Assembly: GCA_002478145.1 (NCBI GenBank)
Contig: DLMI01000086.1
Location: forward strand, 1-33,791
Direction: 5' to 3'
DNA from: Acidobacteria bacterium UBA7540
Lineage (GTDB): Bacteria > Acidobacteriota > Terriglobia > UBA7540
DNA: 33,791 nt
Position numbers and translations under genes: made by a program. Positions 24,956 to 32,345 of the stretch are shown piece by piece. Numbering within the stretch: position 1 is the first letter of the stretch; every line of letters starts with the position of its first letter. Under the pieces are notes generated by a model. It was given only the letters and a program-made list of their open reading frames with translations. It ran no database searches and had not been told where the DNA came from.

Positions 24956-25927
24956 TCATTCTTGTGGTTCAGCCCTGCGTTTCAGCGTCGCCGCTTCCGC
25001 GGAGGAGCTGTGCACAGTCTGATCCGCAGACGCAGGTCCCGTTCCCGGTGAGGACGAAGCGCTTGCTGCCAGTTCAGATGGCTTGTATTTCGGCTCGCTG
25101 ATATAACCGCGGGCGGCATCCTTGCCGATACGGTTGATCACGACTTCCAGGGGCTGCGAAAAACCTTCGGGATAGAACAGAACCGGCTCGTACAGGTCAA
25201 CGTGCTTCTTGCTCACTTCCGAATCATTCACGATCATCACGAGGTCGCAGTACTCGTGCTTGGCATTCGATTTCCGCAGCGAGATGCTGATCGGCCCTGC
25301 TTTCTGGAATTGCTTCGATTTCTGCAAGTTGAATTCGGAGTAATGGCGTTCCCCTTTTTTTTCGAGCGCGACGAGTTCCTCATGGTTTTTGGCGATCGAC
25401 CCGTTCAGATCGTCGCGCGTCGAATTCAGATCACTCTCCAGGTCCGTGCGGGTTCTCGCGACGGATTCCCTTGTTTCCTGGAGCTGCTGCTGATGTTCAG
25501 CCAACTGCTTTTGCTGTTCAGTCAGCTCGGATTGAATCTCCTTGCGCCATGGATCTTCAGCACGATGGGCTTTTAGAACGGCTGCGTGCCTTGCGGAATG
25601 GCGTTGCACTCTCTTTGACTCGGTGATGGGAACTTGTGCCTCCGTTTGTGAACTCAGTGCTGCTTGAGGCACCGCCGCAGGCACAGATTCCGCGGCATTG
25701 AGTTTCTGGGTCAGGGTCTCCACTTGGCCACGCTCCTGATTCAGCGCAGCGGTTAATTCGTCCCGGCTGGCGGCAATCTGTTTCGCGAAACTGTGTTCCC
25801 GGAATGCGTAGGCAAGAACCACGCACAAGCCGACGAGCAGCAGGCCGGTTGCGATCTTCTGGCCCCGGTTGTGTGGCATGTCAACAACGGACACTTCCTC
25901 TTTAATCGGTTCCTTTTCCATTTCCAT
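24956..25927 (-). CDS. Membrane-anchored coiled-coil protein of unknown function
   Basis: Function not recognised. The 323-residue protein has a short acidic cytoplasmic start, one membrane segment at about 24-42 (KIATGLLLVGLCVVLAYAF), and a long outside part. Residues 50-80 and 125-192 are coiled-coil-like and Gln/Glu-rich (ELTEQQKQLAEHQQQLQETR). A compact domain follows at about 193-282 (ISISLRKSNAKHEYCDLVMI ... VDLYEPVLFYPEGF), then a Ser/Ala-rich tail. GGAGGGG 5 bp before the ATG is a strong ribosome binding site. The gene points away from the secreted Gly/Lys-rich gene and is followed by a small membrane-protein gene. An envelope role is a guess from topology only. Confidence 0.75.
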   Translation of the reverse strand: MEMEKEPIKEEVSVVDMPHNRGQKIATGLLLVGLCVVLAYAFREHSFAKQIAASRDELTAALNQERGQVETLTQKLNAAESVPAAVPQAALSSQTEAQVPITESKRVQRHSARHAAVLKAHRAEDPWRKEIQSELTEQQKQLAEHQQQLQETRESVARTRTDLESDLNSTRDDLNGSIAKNHEELVALEKKGERHYSEFNLQKSKQFQKAGPISISLRKSNAKHEYCDLVMIVNDSEVSKKHVDLYEPVLFYPEGFSQPLEVVINRIGKDAARGYISEPKYKPSELAASASSSPGTGPASADQTVHSSSAEAATLKRRAEPQE

Positions 25928-26323
25928 GTTTCCCCTCCAGCGAAACGTTTTGTTCTCTTCCTAAACCCAAATCTGAAAAGCAGCCCTGACTGCCCGACTG
26001 GCAGCACGACCTTTATGAAAGCAAGAATCGTGCCAGAGCCCGCGGACAATATCCCTTGTAGGTTCAATCGGCTTGTGGTGGGGCCTCGGGGACTGGGAAA
26101 CAGGAACCATGGCAAACTTTCATCCTCAATGTAGAAATTTCCCGGGCGGTGATGCGGGGGCAGACGTGAATCTGCCTTTCGCCGGGAGTCTGCAATGCCC
26201 ATTGTTTCCATGCTCCTGGACAGAAAGAGGGGTCGGGAAAACCTCATGGGGGGGTAGTTTGCATCATACCTGCATGGGCAAGGGATTTAGGGAAAGAAAA
26301 ACTGTGCAGGCAGGAGGAAAAAG
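25928..26323. other. Divergent intergenic region
   Basis: This 396-bp stretch lies between two divergent genes and must carry both promoters, but no clear -35/-10 pair was found. A small CTGCC/GGCAG stem near 25987 is visible. A - strand open frame (25753-26247) crosses it but is out of frame with the real gene and has no protein-like features. Confidence 0.45.
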
Positions 26324-26806
26324 ATGAAATCTGTATTCCGGCTGACCTGTCTTGGTGCGCTTGGCTTTGCCATCGCTGTTTGCGCTTGGGGTCAGTCGAG
26401 CCCTGACCAGGCCTCGGCTGAGCCTCAGAAGACGAACCAAAAGGAGAAACAAACGAGCCCTGACAACGCCTCGGCTGAGCCGCAGAAGACGAAGCAAAAG
26501 GAGAAACAAACTAGGACGCCTGGTAAGGAAATGGGCAAAGGCGGGGAGGATATTGGAAAGGGCGTTGCCAAAGGGACGGGGGATTTGGCCAAAGGCACGG
26601 CGGGCGGTGTCGGAGAGCTGGCGCGGGGAAACGTTGGGAGTGCCGGGGCGTCATTCGGAAAGGGAGTGGCAGGATTGGGCAAGAACGTGACCGTCGGCAC
26701 TGCTAAAGGCGTCGGCAAAATCGGCAAAGGCGTGGGCGGGGAATTCAAGAAACTCGGCGGCAAGTCAAAAAAGAAAGACGAGACAGGTTCGGGAGCGCCT
26801 GGGTAA
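26324..26806 (+). CDS. Secreted Gly/Lys-rich protein with tandem repeats
   Basis: No known family was recognised. The 160-residue product begins with a signal peptide (MKSVFRLTCLGALGFAIAVC, likely cleavage after AWG or AWGQ). Two 19-residue tandem copies follow at 26-44 and 45-63 (SPDQASAEPQKTNQKEKQT and a near copy), coded by two 57-bp DNA repeats. From about residue 74 the chain runs in 11-residue blocks rich in Gly, Lys and Ala (GEDIGKGVAKG, TGDLAKGTAGG, VGELARGNVGS), ending in a lysine-rich tail. There is a strong AGGAGG site before the ATG. The 11-residue pattern recalls LEA-like or other amphipathic-repeat proteins, but this is only a resemblance. Confidence 0.75.
   Translation: MKSVFRLTCLGALGFAIAVCAWGQSSPDQASAEPQKTNQKEKQTSPDNASAEPQKTKQKEKQTRTPGKEMGKGGEDIGKGVAKGTGDLAKGTAGGVGELARGNVGSAGASFGKGVAGLGKNVTVGTAKGVGKIGKGVGGEFKKLGGKSKKKDETGSGAPG
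26399..26512 (+). repeat. Two 57-bp tandem repeats inside the secreted protein gene
   Basis: 26399-26455 and 26456-26512 are in-frame copies with only a handful of base differences; each codes a 19-residue Glu/Lys/Gln-rich unit. The recent look of the copies suggests slippage or unequal crossing-over and possible length variation between strains. Confidence 0.85.
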
Positions 26807-27256
26807 GCCTTCCTGGTACAAATCCCTGCCTTCTGGCACGAGGAGGGATGGCTCTTCTGTGATCCGCGGCCCAGCGACAGACATTGAATTCCTACACCAT
26901 TCTGCGCATGCAATGCATGGGTGCGCTTCGCTCTTGCCACCACCCCTTTGTCCCCTCCTCAATGAGGAGGGGAATTACTCCCCCCTAGGCGGGACGGTGC
27001 CTCGTCCAAAGAGGCTTGACGGACGACCTGGGCTCAGAACAACTCCGTAGTATCACACGTGGGTAGTACACAGGCCTCAGTGCAGCTCAGCGAGAATTCA
27101 CCAAGACACAGCATTTCTTAGGGGTTTCGCAGTAAACTAGCGCACGGCAGCAGTGGTATGAGGTCGTGTCTGACGTAGGGATCCGTGGGGAGAGGTCAGG
27201 GAACCAGCGCCCTTACGGCGATACAAGTGGAGGAATATTCCGACAGGAGAGTTGGC
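26807..27256. other. Intergenic region before the aldo/keto reductase
   Basis: No gene was seen in these 450 bp. A strong hairpin TCCCCTCCTC/GAGGAGGGGA with a 3-base loop lies at 26951-26973; it has no T-run and looks like part of a dispersed repeat, but it could help end the upstream transcript. The 10-bp perfect palindrome GGAATATTCC at 27232-27241 is close to the next ribosome binding site and could be an operator. Confidence 0.5.
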
Positions 27257-28225
27257 ATGGAAAAACGATGGTTAGGGAATAGCGATCTTCATATTACTTC
27301 GCTGGGAATTGGGGCTTGGGCTATGGGTGGATCGGGGTGGGGCTTTAGCTGGGGCCCGCAGGATGATAAAGACTCCATCGCGGCCATCCGCAAAGCACTC
27401 GAGTCCGGTATGAACTGGATTGACACGGCCGCGGTCTATGGGTTGGGGCACTCGGAGGAAGTGGTTGCCCGCGCCTTAGAGGGTATCCCGCACAGGCCTT
27501 ATGTTTTCACCAAGTGTGAGCGTGTCTGGAATGAGCGAGGTGACCTCGGCTGCAGTCTCAAAGCCGCATCCATCCGGCGCGAGTGTGAGGCGAGTCTGAG
27601 GCGGCTCAAAGTCGACGTCATCGACCTGTACCAGATTCACTGGCCACACCCGGATGAGGACGTCGAGGAGGGTTGGACGACGCTCGCCAAGCTTAAGGAA
27701 GAAGGCAAGGTCCGTTACATCGGCGTCTCGAACTTCAATGTTAGCCAAATGAAGCGAGCCCAGGCCATAGCTCCCATAACCTCACTTCAGCCCCCCTATT
27801 CCATGCTGGCGCCCGAGGTCGAAAAAGAAATTCTGCCCCACTGCGCCGAGCAGAATGTCGGAGTGATTGTTTACTCTCCCATGAGGTCCGGGCTGCTTAG
27901 CGGTGCGATGACTCGGGAGCGGGCCGGCGCTCTCCCGGAGGACGATTGGCGTCGCCGGGACCCGGACTTTCAGGAGCCGAAATTGTCGCGCCATCTTCAA
28001 CTTGTTGACTTGCTGCGTTCGATTGGCAAACGACATGGCCGGACTCCCGGTGAGGTGGCAATTGCCTGGACGTTACGGCACCCCACCGTGACCGCCGCCA
28101 TTGTTGGCCTTCGCCGCCCGGAACAGGTTTCGGGAATTATTGGCGCGGGAGTATTCCGCCTCAGTTCCGAAGAAATCGGGGAGATCGACAGCTTCTTTGA
28201 TGCTGCGGTTACCACGCGGGCCTGA
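27257..28225 (+). CDS. Aldo/keto reductase
   Basis: Cytoplasmic NAD(P)H-dependent oxidoreductase of the aldo/keto reductase superfamily, with a TIM-barrel fold. From the ATG at 27257 it has 322 residues, and the catalytic tetrad is visible: D56 and Y61 in WIDTAAVYG, K86 in VFTKCE and H128 in YQIHWP. Cofactor-side blocks YIGVSNFNVSQM and AIVGLRRPEQV near the C-terminus are also present. The start is set by AGGAGA at 27244-27249; an upstream open frame from 27185 lacks family similarity. The substrate cannot be told. It converges with glmU, 53 bp away. Confidence 0.9.
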   Translation: MEKRWLGNSDLHITSLGIGAWAMGGSGWGFSWGPQDDKDSIAAIRKALESGMNWIDTAAVYGLGHSEEVVARALEGIPHRPYVFTKCERVWNERGDLGCSLKAASIRRECEASLRRLKVDVIDLYQIHWPHPDEDVEEGWTTLAKLKEEGKVRYIGVSNFNVSQMKRAQAIAPITSLQPPYSMLAPEVEKEILPHCAEQNVGVIVYSPMRSGLLSGAMTRERAGALPEDDWRRRDPDFQEPKLSRHLQLVDLLRSIGKRHGRTPGEVAIAWTLRHPTVTAAIVGLRRPEQVSGIIGAGVFRLSSEEIGEIDSFFDAAVTTRA

Positions 28226-28229
28226 CAGC

Positions 28230-28256
28230 ACGGTTCTCTGAAGTTGGATGAACCGT
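28230..28256. terminator. Possible bidirectional terminator hairpin
   Basis: ACGGTTC (28230-28236) and GAACCGT (28250-28256) can pair around a 13-base loop in the gap between the convergent reductase and glmU genes. There is no T-run on either side, so support is weak and mainly positional. Confidence 0.3.
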
Positions 28257-28278
28257 AGGCTATCAAGACAGATCGGCA

Positions 28279-29691
28279 TTACGCTTTTGTGGTTTTCCCC
28301 GCCAGCGCCTTCGCTGGGCCACGGTCCTTCGCCCATCCCTTTCTTGTGACTTGACGGCTGCGCGCGATGGCGAGCGAATCGGGCGGCACGTCTTCGGTGA
28401 TGGCCGAACCCGCAGCAGTATACGACCCTTTGCCGATCCGCACCGGCGCCACCAGCATGTTGCCGCTTCCGATGAAGACGCCGTCTTCGATGATGGTGGG
28501 ATTCTTCTTCACGCCGTCGTAGTTGCAAGTGACTGTGCCTGCGCCGATGTTGACGTTCTCGCCCAACGTGGCGTCGCCGAGGTAAGTCAGGTGAAGCGCC
28601 TTGGTGCCGCGGCCCACGCGTGATTTCTTCACCTCGACGTAATTGCCGATGCGCGCGTTCTCCTCGATCACCGCGCCATCCCGCAGGTGCGCAAAGGGGC
28701 CGATGGTGACGCCGGAAGCAATCTTGGAGTCGGCGATCACCGAGCAGGGCCGCACGGTGACGCGGTCGGCGAGCCATGAATCGGTGATGGTGCAATAGCT
28801 TTGAATGTGGCAGGCCCTGCCCAGGCGCGTCCGGCCCAGCAGGCTCGCGCCCGGCTCTATAACCGTGTCCTGGCCAACTTCCACCTCCGCGTCGATGTAG
28901 GTGGCCTCGGGATTCACCACCGTCACGCCATCGCGCATGAGCGCCTCTGCCTTGCGCAGCCGCAACAGCTTTTCAATCTGCGCCAGCTCGACGCGGTCGT
29001 TCACGCCCAGCACCTCCCGCGCATCAGCTACGGGGAATGCGGCCACCTTCAGGCGATGCCGGTTGAAGATTTCGATGAGGTCGGTCAGCAGGTATTCCTT
29101 CTGGGCGTTCTCCGCCGAGAGTTCCTCGAGATGCTCCAGCAGATGGGCACGTGAGAAGCAAAGTATGCCTGAGCTGATCTCGCGGATTTTCTTCCGGGCT
29201 GGGGTCGCGTCTTTCTCTTCCACAATGCCGCGCACGCGGCTGCCGGCGCGAACGATACGCCCATAGCCTGTGGGATTCTTGACGCGAGCGGTCAACACGG
29301 TGCATGCCGCGCGCGCTTGCATGTGGGCTTCGACCAGGTTGCACAGCGTTTCAGAGCGGAGCAGGGGAGCGTCGCCTACCAGCACCACCACCGTCGGGCT
29401 GGGGCATTTCTCGAGCTCGGGACGCGCCGTCATCACCGCGTGGCCTGTGCCCAGTTGCTCCTTTTGCTCGAGGAAAACGAGGCCCGGCCGCTCAAAAACT
29501 TTGCGCACCTCTTCGCGCTCGTGCCCGATCATCATGTAGAGGCAGTCGGGTCGTGCTGCGCGCGCGGCCTGCAAAATGTATTCCCCCAGAGGCCGGCCCG
29601 CCAGCCGGTGCAGCAATTTCGAGTGCTCGGATTTGAAGCGCGTAGCCTTGCCCGCAGCGAGGATCAAGATGGAAAAGTTTTGCCCAGCCAT
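28279..29691 (-). CDS. glmU: Bifunctional GlmU: GlcN-1-P acetyltransferase / GlcNAc-1-P uridyltransferase
   Basis: Makes UDP-GlcNAc, the precursor of peptidoglycan and lipid A, thus feeding the Mur pathway encoded at the left of the window. From the ATG at 29691 it has 470 residues. The N-terminal uridyltransferase domain has LAAGKATRFKSEHSKLLH, a variant of LAAGxGTRMxSxxPK. GDAPLLRSETL and the NPTGYGRIVR block follow. The C-terminal left-handed beta-helix domain carries hexapeptide repeats and the catalytic region LHLTYLGDATLGENVNIGAG and TVTCNYDG. The start is chosen because GGGAG lies upstream; an ATG at 29718 has no such site. A TATAAT on this strand (29760-29765) may be its -10 element. 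Confidence 0.94.
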   Translation of the reverse strand: MAGQNFSILILAAGKATRFKSEHSKLLHRLAGRPLGEYILQAARAARPDCLYMMIGHEREEVRKVFERPGLVFLEQKEQLGTGHAVMTARPELEKCPSPTVVVLVGDAPLLRSETLCNLVEAHMQARAACTVLTARVKNPTGYGRIVRAGSRVRGIVEEKDATPARKKIREISSGILCFSRAHLLEHLEELSAENAQKEYLLTDLIEIFNRHRLKVAAFPVADAREVLGVNDRVELAQIEKLLRLRKAEALMRDGVTVVNPEATYIDAEVEVGQDTVIEPGASLLGRTRLGRACHIQSYCTITDSWLADRVTVRPCSVIADSKIASGVTIGPFAHLRDGAVIEENARIGNYVEVKKSRVGRGTKALHLTYLGDATLGENVNIGAGTVTCNYDGVKKNPTIIEDGVFIGSGNMLVAPVRIGKGSYTAAGSAITEDVPPDSLAIARSRQVTRKGWAKDRGPAKALAGKTTKA

Positions 29692-30227
29692 TTCGCTCTC
29701 CCTTCCCTGCGTACCCATCGAGCTGGTGAAACAGATCGCAGCTCAAAACCGCAGCAGTTATTATACACGCAGGAATCGATCGGCCCCCCTTTATGGTAGT
29801 CGTGCAGTTTGCTGTAGCGGCTGTCAAGGGGGACCTCGAAGAGGTCCAATTTCAATAGCCGTGGGTGAAACCCACGGAAACGATGCGCCCCGATGATTTA
29901 CCAACCCCGAAGGGGTTGAATCTGGTTTGGCGCCTGGTTGCTATAAAAGGGATTCGACCCCTTCGGGGTCGATAGGCAGTTTTGTTGGAGGGTCCCTGTC
30001 CGTGGGTTTCATCCCGCGACTGCGGGACTAATGATGTTGTTCCCCTGCGGGGAACTTTAGTCATTCATGGCAGGCTGGGACAGGTAGATCGCGCCACAAG
30101 AAAACCAAACTGACCCACTGCCCCCCTTATAGGTTGCTGGGGATTGGCCCCGAAGCGTTGTACGATAGTGGAGCTATGAGCAGGAGCCCTACTGAGGAGA
30201 TTCCGATTTGATACGGTTTCTGGAAAG
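29692..30227. other. Intergenic region between the HD-GYP gene and glmU
   Basis: No gene was seen in these 536 bp. The central part is a hairpin array (29831-30055). The right part (about 30090-30227) contains a stretch such as AAACTGACCCACTGCC that could be a remnant of a mobile element, but no transposase fragment was recognised. A TATAAT reading toward glmU is at 29760-29765. Confidence 0.5.
29831..30055. repeat. Array of six small hairpins with mostly 3-base loops
   Basis: Six stems follow each other: GGACCTC-gaa-GAGGTCC (29831-29847), CCGTGGGT-gaa-ACCCACGG (29859-29877), CAACCCC-gaa-GGGGTTG (29902-29918), TCGACCCC-ttc-GGGGTCGA (29954-29972), TCCCGC-gact-GCGGGA (30012-30027) and GTTCCCC-tgc-GGGGAAC (30039-30055). 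Most loops have three bases. Such palindromes resemble REP-like dispersed repeats. No open frame or T-run is associated. Confidence 0.8.
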
Positions 30228-31202
30228 TCAGGGCCGGCGCATTTCCAAGACCGTGAAATCGACTTCCAGCTCTCCACTTTGATACGCCTTCAGGAAAGCG
30301 TTGACCACGATTGGGTCGAAGTCGGTCCCCGAGCCTTTCGTGATGACCTCCTTGGCGTCTAGTGGTGACATCGCCTTGGCGTACTGGCGATCGCTCGTCA
30401 TCGCGTCGTACACGTCAGCAACCATAATGATCCGCGCTTCTATAGGAATCTGCTCCCCCTGCTTCGGATGGTATCCCGATCCATCAAACTTATCGTGATG
30501 GGCCAGAATAATGGGGATGATGCGGCGCAGTGATCCTCCCACCGGCTCAATCAGACGAGCCCCTTTCTCCACATGCTTCTTCATCTCTTCGTACTCACTT
30601 TCGGTCAAACGCGCCGCCTTGTGGAGGATCTCTCGTGAGGTTTCAATTTTGCCGAGGTCGTGTAATAAGGCGGCGTCCCACACGTCGTCAATCCGGTCCT
30701 GATCAAAACCCATACGCTTTGCGATCCTGGTTGCGTACTTCGCTACGCGGAAAGAATGGTCATGTGTGTATTTGTCGTGTGCGATCATTTCTCGGAGGAT
30801 GTCCAGGATGCCCCTGTAGGTCGCGCGTAGCTCGCGGAAGCGGGCTTCCTTCTTTTCATAGAGCGTGCCCATGGCGTAGCCAATGACTATCAAGGTCCCG
30901 CCCCAAACCATGATGTCCCACCACTTTTCAGCAATTAGCCTGACCGGGCCCCCCTGCGTAAACAAACGAGGATTCGTATACACGACCAGAATCACCAACA
31001 AGACGCTAGCGAAGGCCGTTAACACCGCGTGTCGGCGCCCGTAGAAGTAAGCGGAAAACACCGTGGGTAAGACGTATAAGCCCAGCATCATTCGGTCCGA
31101 GGCGACCAAGTAATTGAAGGCGGCGAGGATAGCGAACATCATCAAGAAAAGCCAGAGTTCTTTGTTCGCTTCTTGCAACTGGCGTATGATTCGCGGCCAC
31201 AT
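30228..31202 (-). CDS. Membrane-bound HD-GYP domain protein (cyclic-di-GMP phosphodiesterase-like)
   Basis: Probable signalling enzyme degrading cyclic di-GMP. The 324-residue protein has an N-terminal membrane domain (about four segments between residues 15 and 112), a short linker helix, then an HD-GYP domain: HDHSFRVAKYA, the metal-binding HD pair H181-D182 in LLHDLGKIE, H210, H235 and H236, DGSGYH at 240-245, and D263 in VADVYDAMTSDR. The GYP signature reads GYH here, although the metal-ligand histidines and aspartates are kept. No receiver or PAS domain is present, so the membrane part probably senses the signal. AGGTGAG lies just before the ATG. Confidence 0.88.
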   Translation of the reverse strand: MWPRIIRQLQEANKELWLFLMMFAILAAFNYLVASDRMMLGLYVLPTVFSAYFYGRRHAVLTAFASVLLVILVVYTNPRLFTQGGPVRLIAEKWWDIMVWGGTLIVIGYAMGTLYEKKEARFRELRATYRGILDILREMIAHDKYTHDHSFRVAKYATRIAKRMGFDQDRIDDVWDAALLHDLGKIETSREILHKAARLTESEYEEMKKHVEKGARLIEPVGGSLRRIIPIILAHHDKFDGSGYHPKQGEQIPIEARIIMVADVYDAMTSDRQYAKAMSPLDAKEVITKGSGTDFDPIVVNAFLKAYQSGELEVDFTVLEMRRP

Positions 31203-31437
31203 ATCTCACCTACAAGATCATGGGTTGCGCAGTGGGAGTTCAGAAATCTAGAGAGTGCGCTCCACTTTCTGGCCGATGGCACAACCCATGACTTCCGCTT
31301 TGATTCTCCCACAGGTAATGTACACTTGATTCACTCCCTATGCAATCCCACGGGCCAGTTGGTAGTGTCCTAAATTTGAGTTGCTGAACGTGATTTTGGT
31401 GGTTGATATATTGGATGCCACTAGAATCGGTGTCACG

Positions 31438-31896
31438 TCACTCAAACACCTCCGACAATAGGTCGAAATATGGCGCCGGCAGGCAGAACACCACAGCGCC
31501 TCCTCGACCTAGCCATCGCCACCGTCGCCGCCGGAAGACTGGAGAATAGGCTCCCAGGTTTACCCAGTGCTCAGGCGTCCCCTTAGCGGCCGAGAACCAT
31601 TTGCCGCCATAGTTCTTCTCGTCCAACGTGTCGACTATGGTCCGGTAAGTTTCCTCCCTCACCGAGAGCGGAAGATTGGAACCAAGCTCCTCGTGGAGCA
31701 TCTTCATCGTTTCTCGCCATGCACAGAAATTGGCGTGAATTGCTCCGTAGGCTCGCAATTCATCGACAATGTTGACAATTCCCGGATTCGAGCCAGCCAG
31801 CCTTGCTTCCAAGGCAGTACGAAACCTTGGGTCGTATTTGAATCCAAGAATAAACATTACCTGTTCGACCGGATTTTCAAATTCTCTGCGGATCAT
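31438..31896 (-). CDS. Hypothetical protein
   Basis: Function not recognised. From the ATG at 31896 it has 152 residues, soluble and mixed in charge, with a basic aromatic patch near the C-terminus (FRRRRWRWLGRGG). The open frame extends up to 32007, but an intrinsic terminator on this strand (31962-31990) lies inside that part, so the inner start is preferred; GGAGAG lies about 13 bp upstream. Its neighbours are an HD-GYP gene downstream and the zinc-ribbon gene upstream, neither in tight operon spacing. Confidence 0.55.
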   Translation of the reverse strand: MIRREFENPVEQVMFILGFKYDPRFRTALEARLAGSNPGIVNIVDELRAYGAIHANFCAWRETMKMLHEELGSNLPLSVREETYRTIVDTLDEKNYGGKWFSAAKGTPEHWVNLGAYSPVFRRRRWRWLGRGGAVVFCLPAPYFDLLSEVFE

Positions 31897-31961
31897 TGAG
31901 AATGTTGTACTCTCCAGTTTTGTGCTGGAGATCAGTCTGAATTTTGTGGTACGATTCAGGC

Positions 31962-31990
31962 AATAGAAAAGCCCGGATGTCAGTCCGGGC
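31962..31990 (-). terminator. Intrinsic terminator on the - strand
   Basis: Read on the - strand: GCCCGGA, a 6-base loop, TCCGGGC, then TTTTCTATT. A 7-bp GC-rich stem followed by a T-rich tail is a good rho-independent terminator. It would end the transcript of the small zinc-ribbon gene. Confidence 0.75.
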
Positions 31991-32128
31991 CATTCGGTCT
32001 GCCTCATGTCGATTCAGATCATAGCATGAGGTGTGCTCCGATGGCTACTTCTTTACACGTCAAGAATCTCCCGACGCATGACAAACTGTTGAACATCGAC
32101 CGACGAAACAAGAACGCTGTTACTTTGT

Positions 32129-32344
32129 TTAACCCGGATGGCGAAGCTCGTAAAGAACCTGCTTCACAATATCGGCCTTCAAAGCGATCGGATCAAGTTC
32201 GACGCTCAAGACGGTGTGGCAGTGAGGGCAGCAATAGCTGACGCCATTCCAAGACTTTCGGCCTGCGTTGAGCGCAACATCCTCAACGCGAATTTGGGTG
32301 AGGCTTTGTTCGCATTTTGGGCATTTGCTCATTGGGATTTGCAT
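32129..32344 (-). CDS. Small zinc-ribbon protein
   Basis: Function unknown. The 71-residue protein (or 67 from the second Met at 32332) has a CPKC pair at residues 8-11 and a CCPHC group at 38-42, together fitting a four-cysteine zinc ribbon. A C-terminal helix follows (LKADIVKQVLYELRHPG). A perfect TATAAT on this strand (32355-32360) lies only 10 bp before the ATG, so the transcript may have little or no leader, which would fit the absence of a ribosome binding site. It is followed by an intrinsic terminator. It lies 20 bp after the transposase stop and just outside or at the element end. Confidence 0.6.
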   Translation of the reverse strand: MQIPMSKCPKCEQSLTQIRVEDVALNAGRKSWNGVSYCCPHCHTVLSVELDPIALKADIVKQVLYELRHPG

Positions 32345-32345
32345 G

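Noticed and set aside
25753..26247. 164-residue - strand open frame over the divergent spacer
   Set aside because: It overlaps the start of the coiled-coil gene in another frame, is not protein-like, and lacks the strong ribosome binding site of the real gene.
26951..26973. Rho-independent terminator after the secreted Gly/Lys-rich gene
   Set aside because: The 10-bp stem is strong, but it lies about 145 bp from the stop codon, has no T-run, and sits in repeat-like sequence.
28073..28795. 240-residue - strand open frame overlapping the glmU 3' end and the reductase gene
   Set aside because: Arg/His-rich, crosses two convergent real genes and has no family pattern.
31965..32007. Upstream start for the 31438-31896 hypothetical gene
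   Set aside because: This start would place an intrinsic terminator inside the coding region; the inner ATG at 31896 is more likely.
32026..32241. + strand 71-residue frame near the zinc-ribbon gene
   Set aside because: It overlaps the zinc-ribbon gene on the opposite strand and shows no ribosome binding site or domain.
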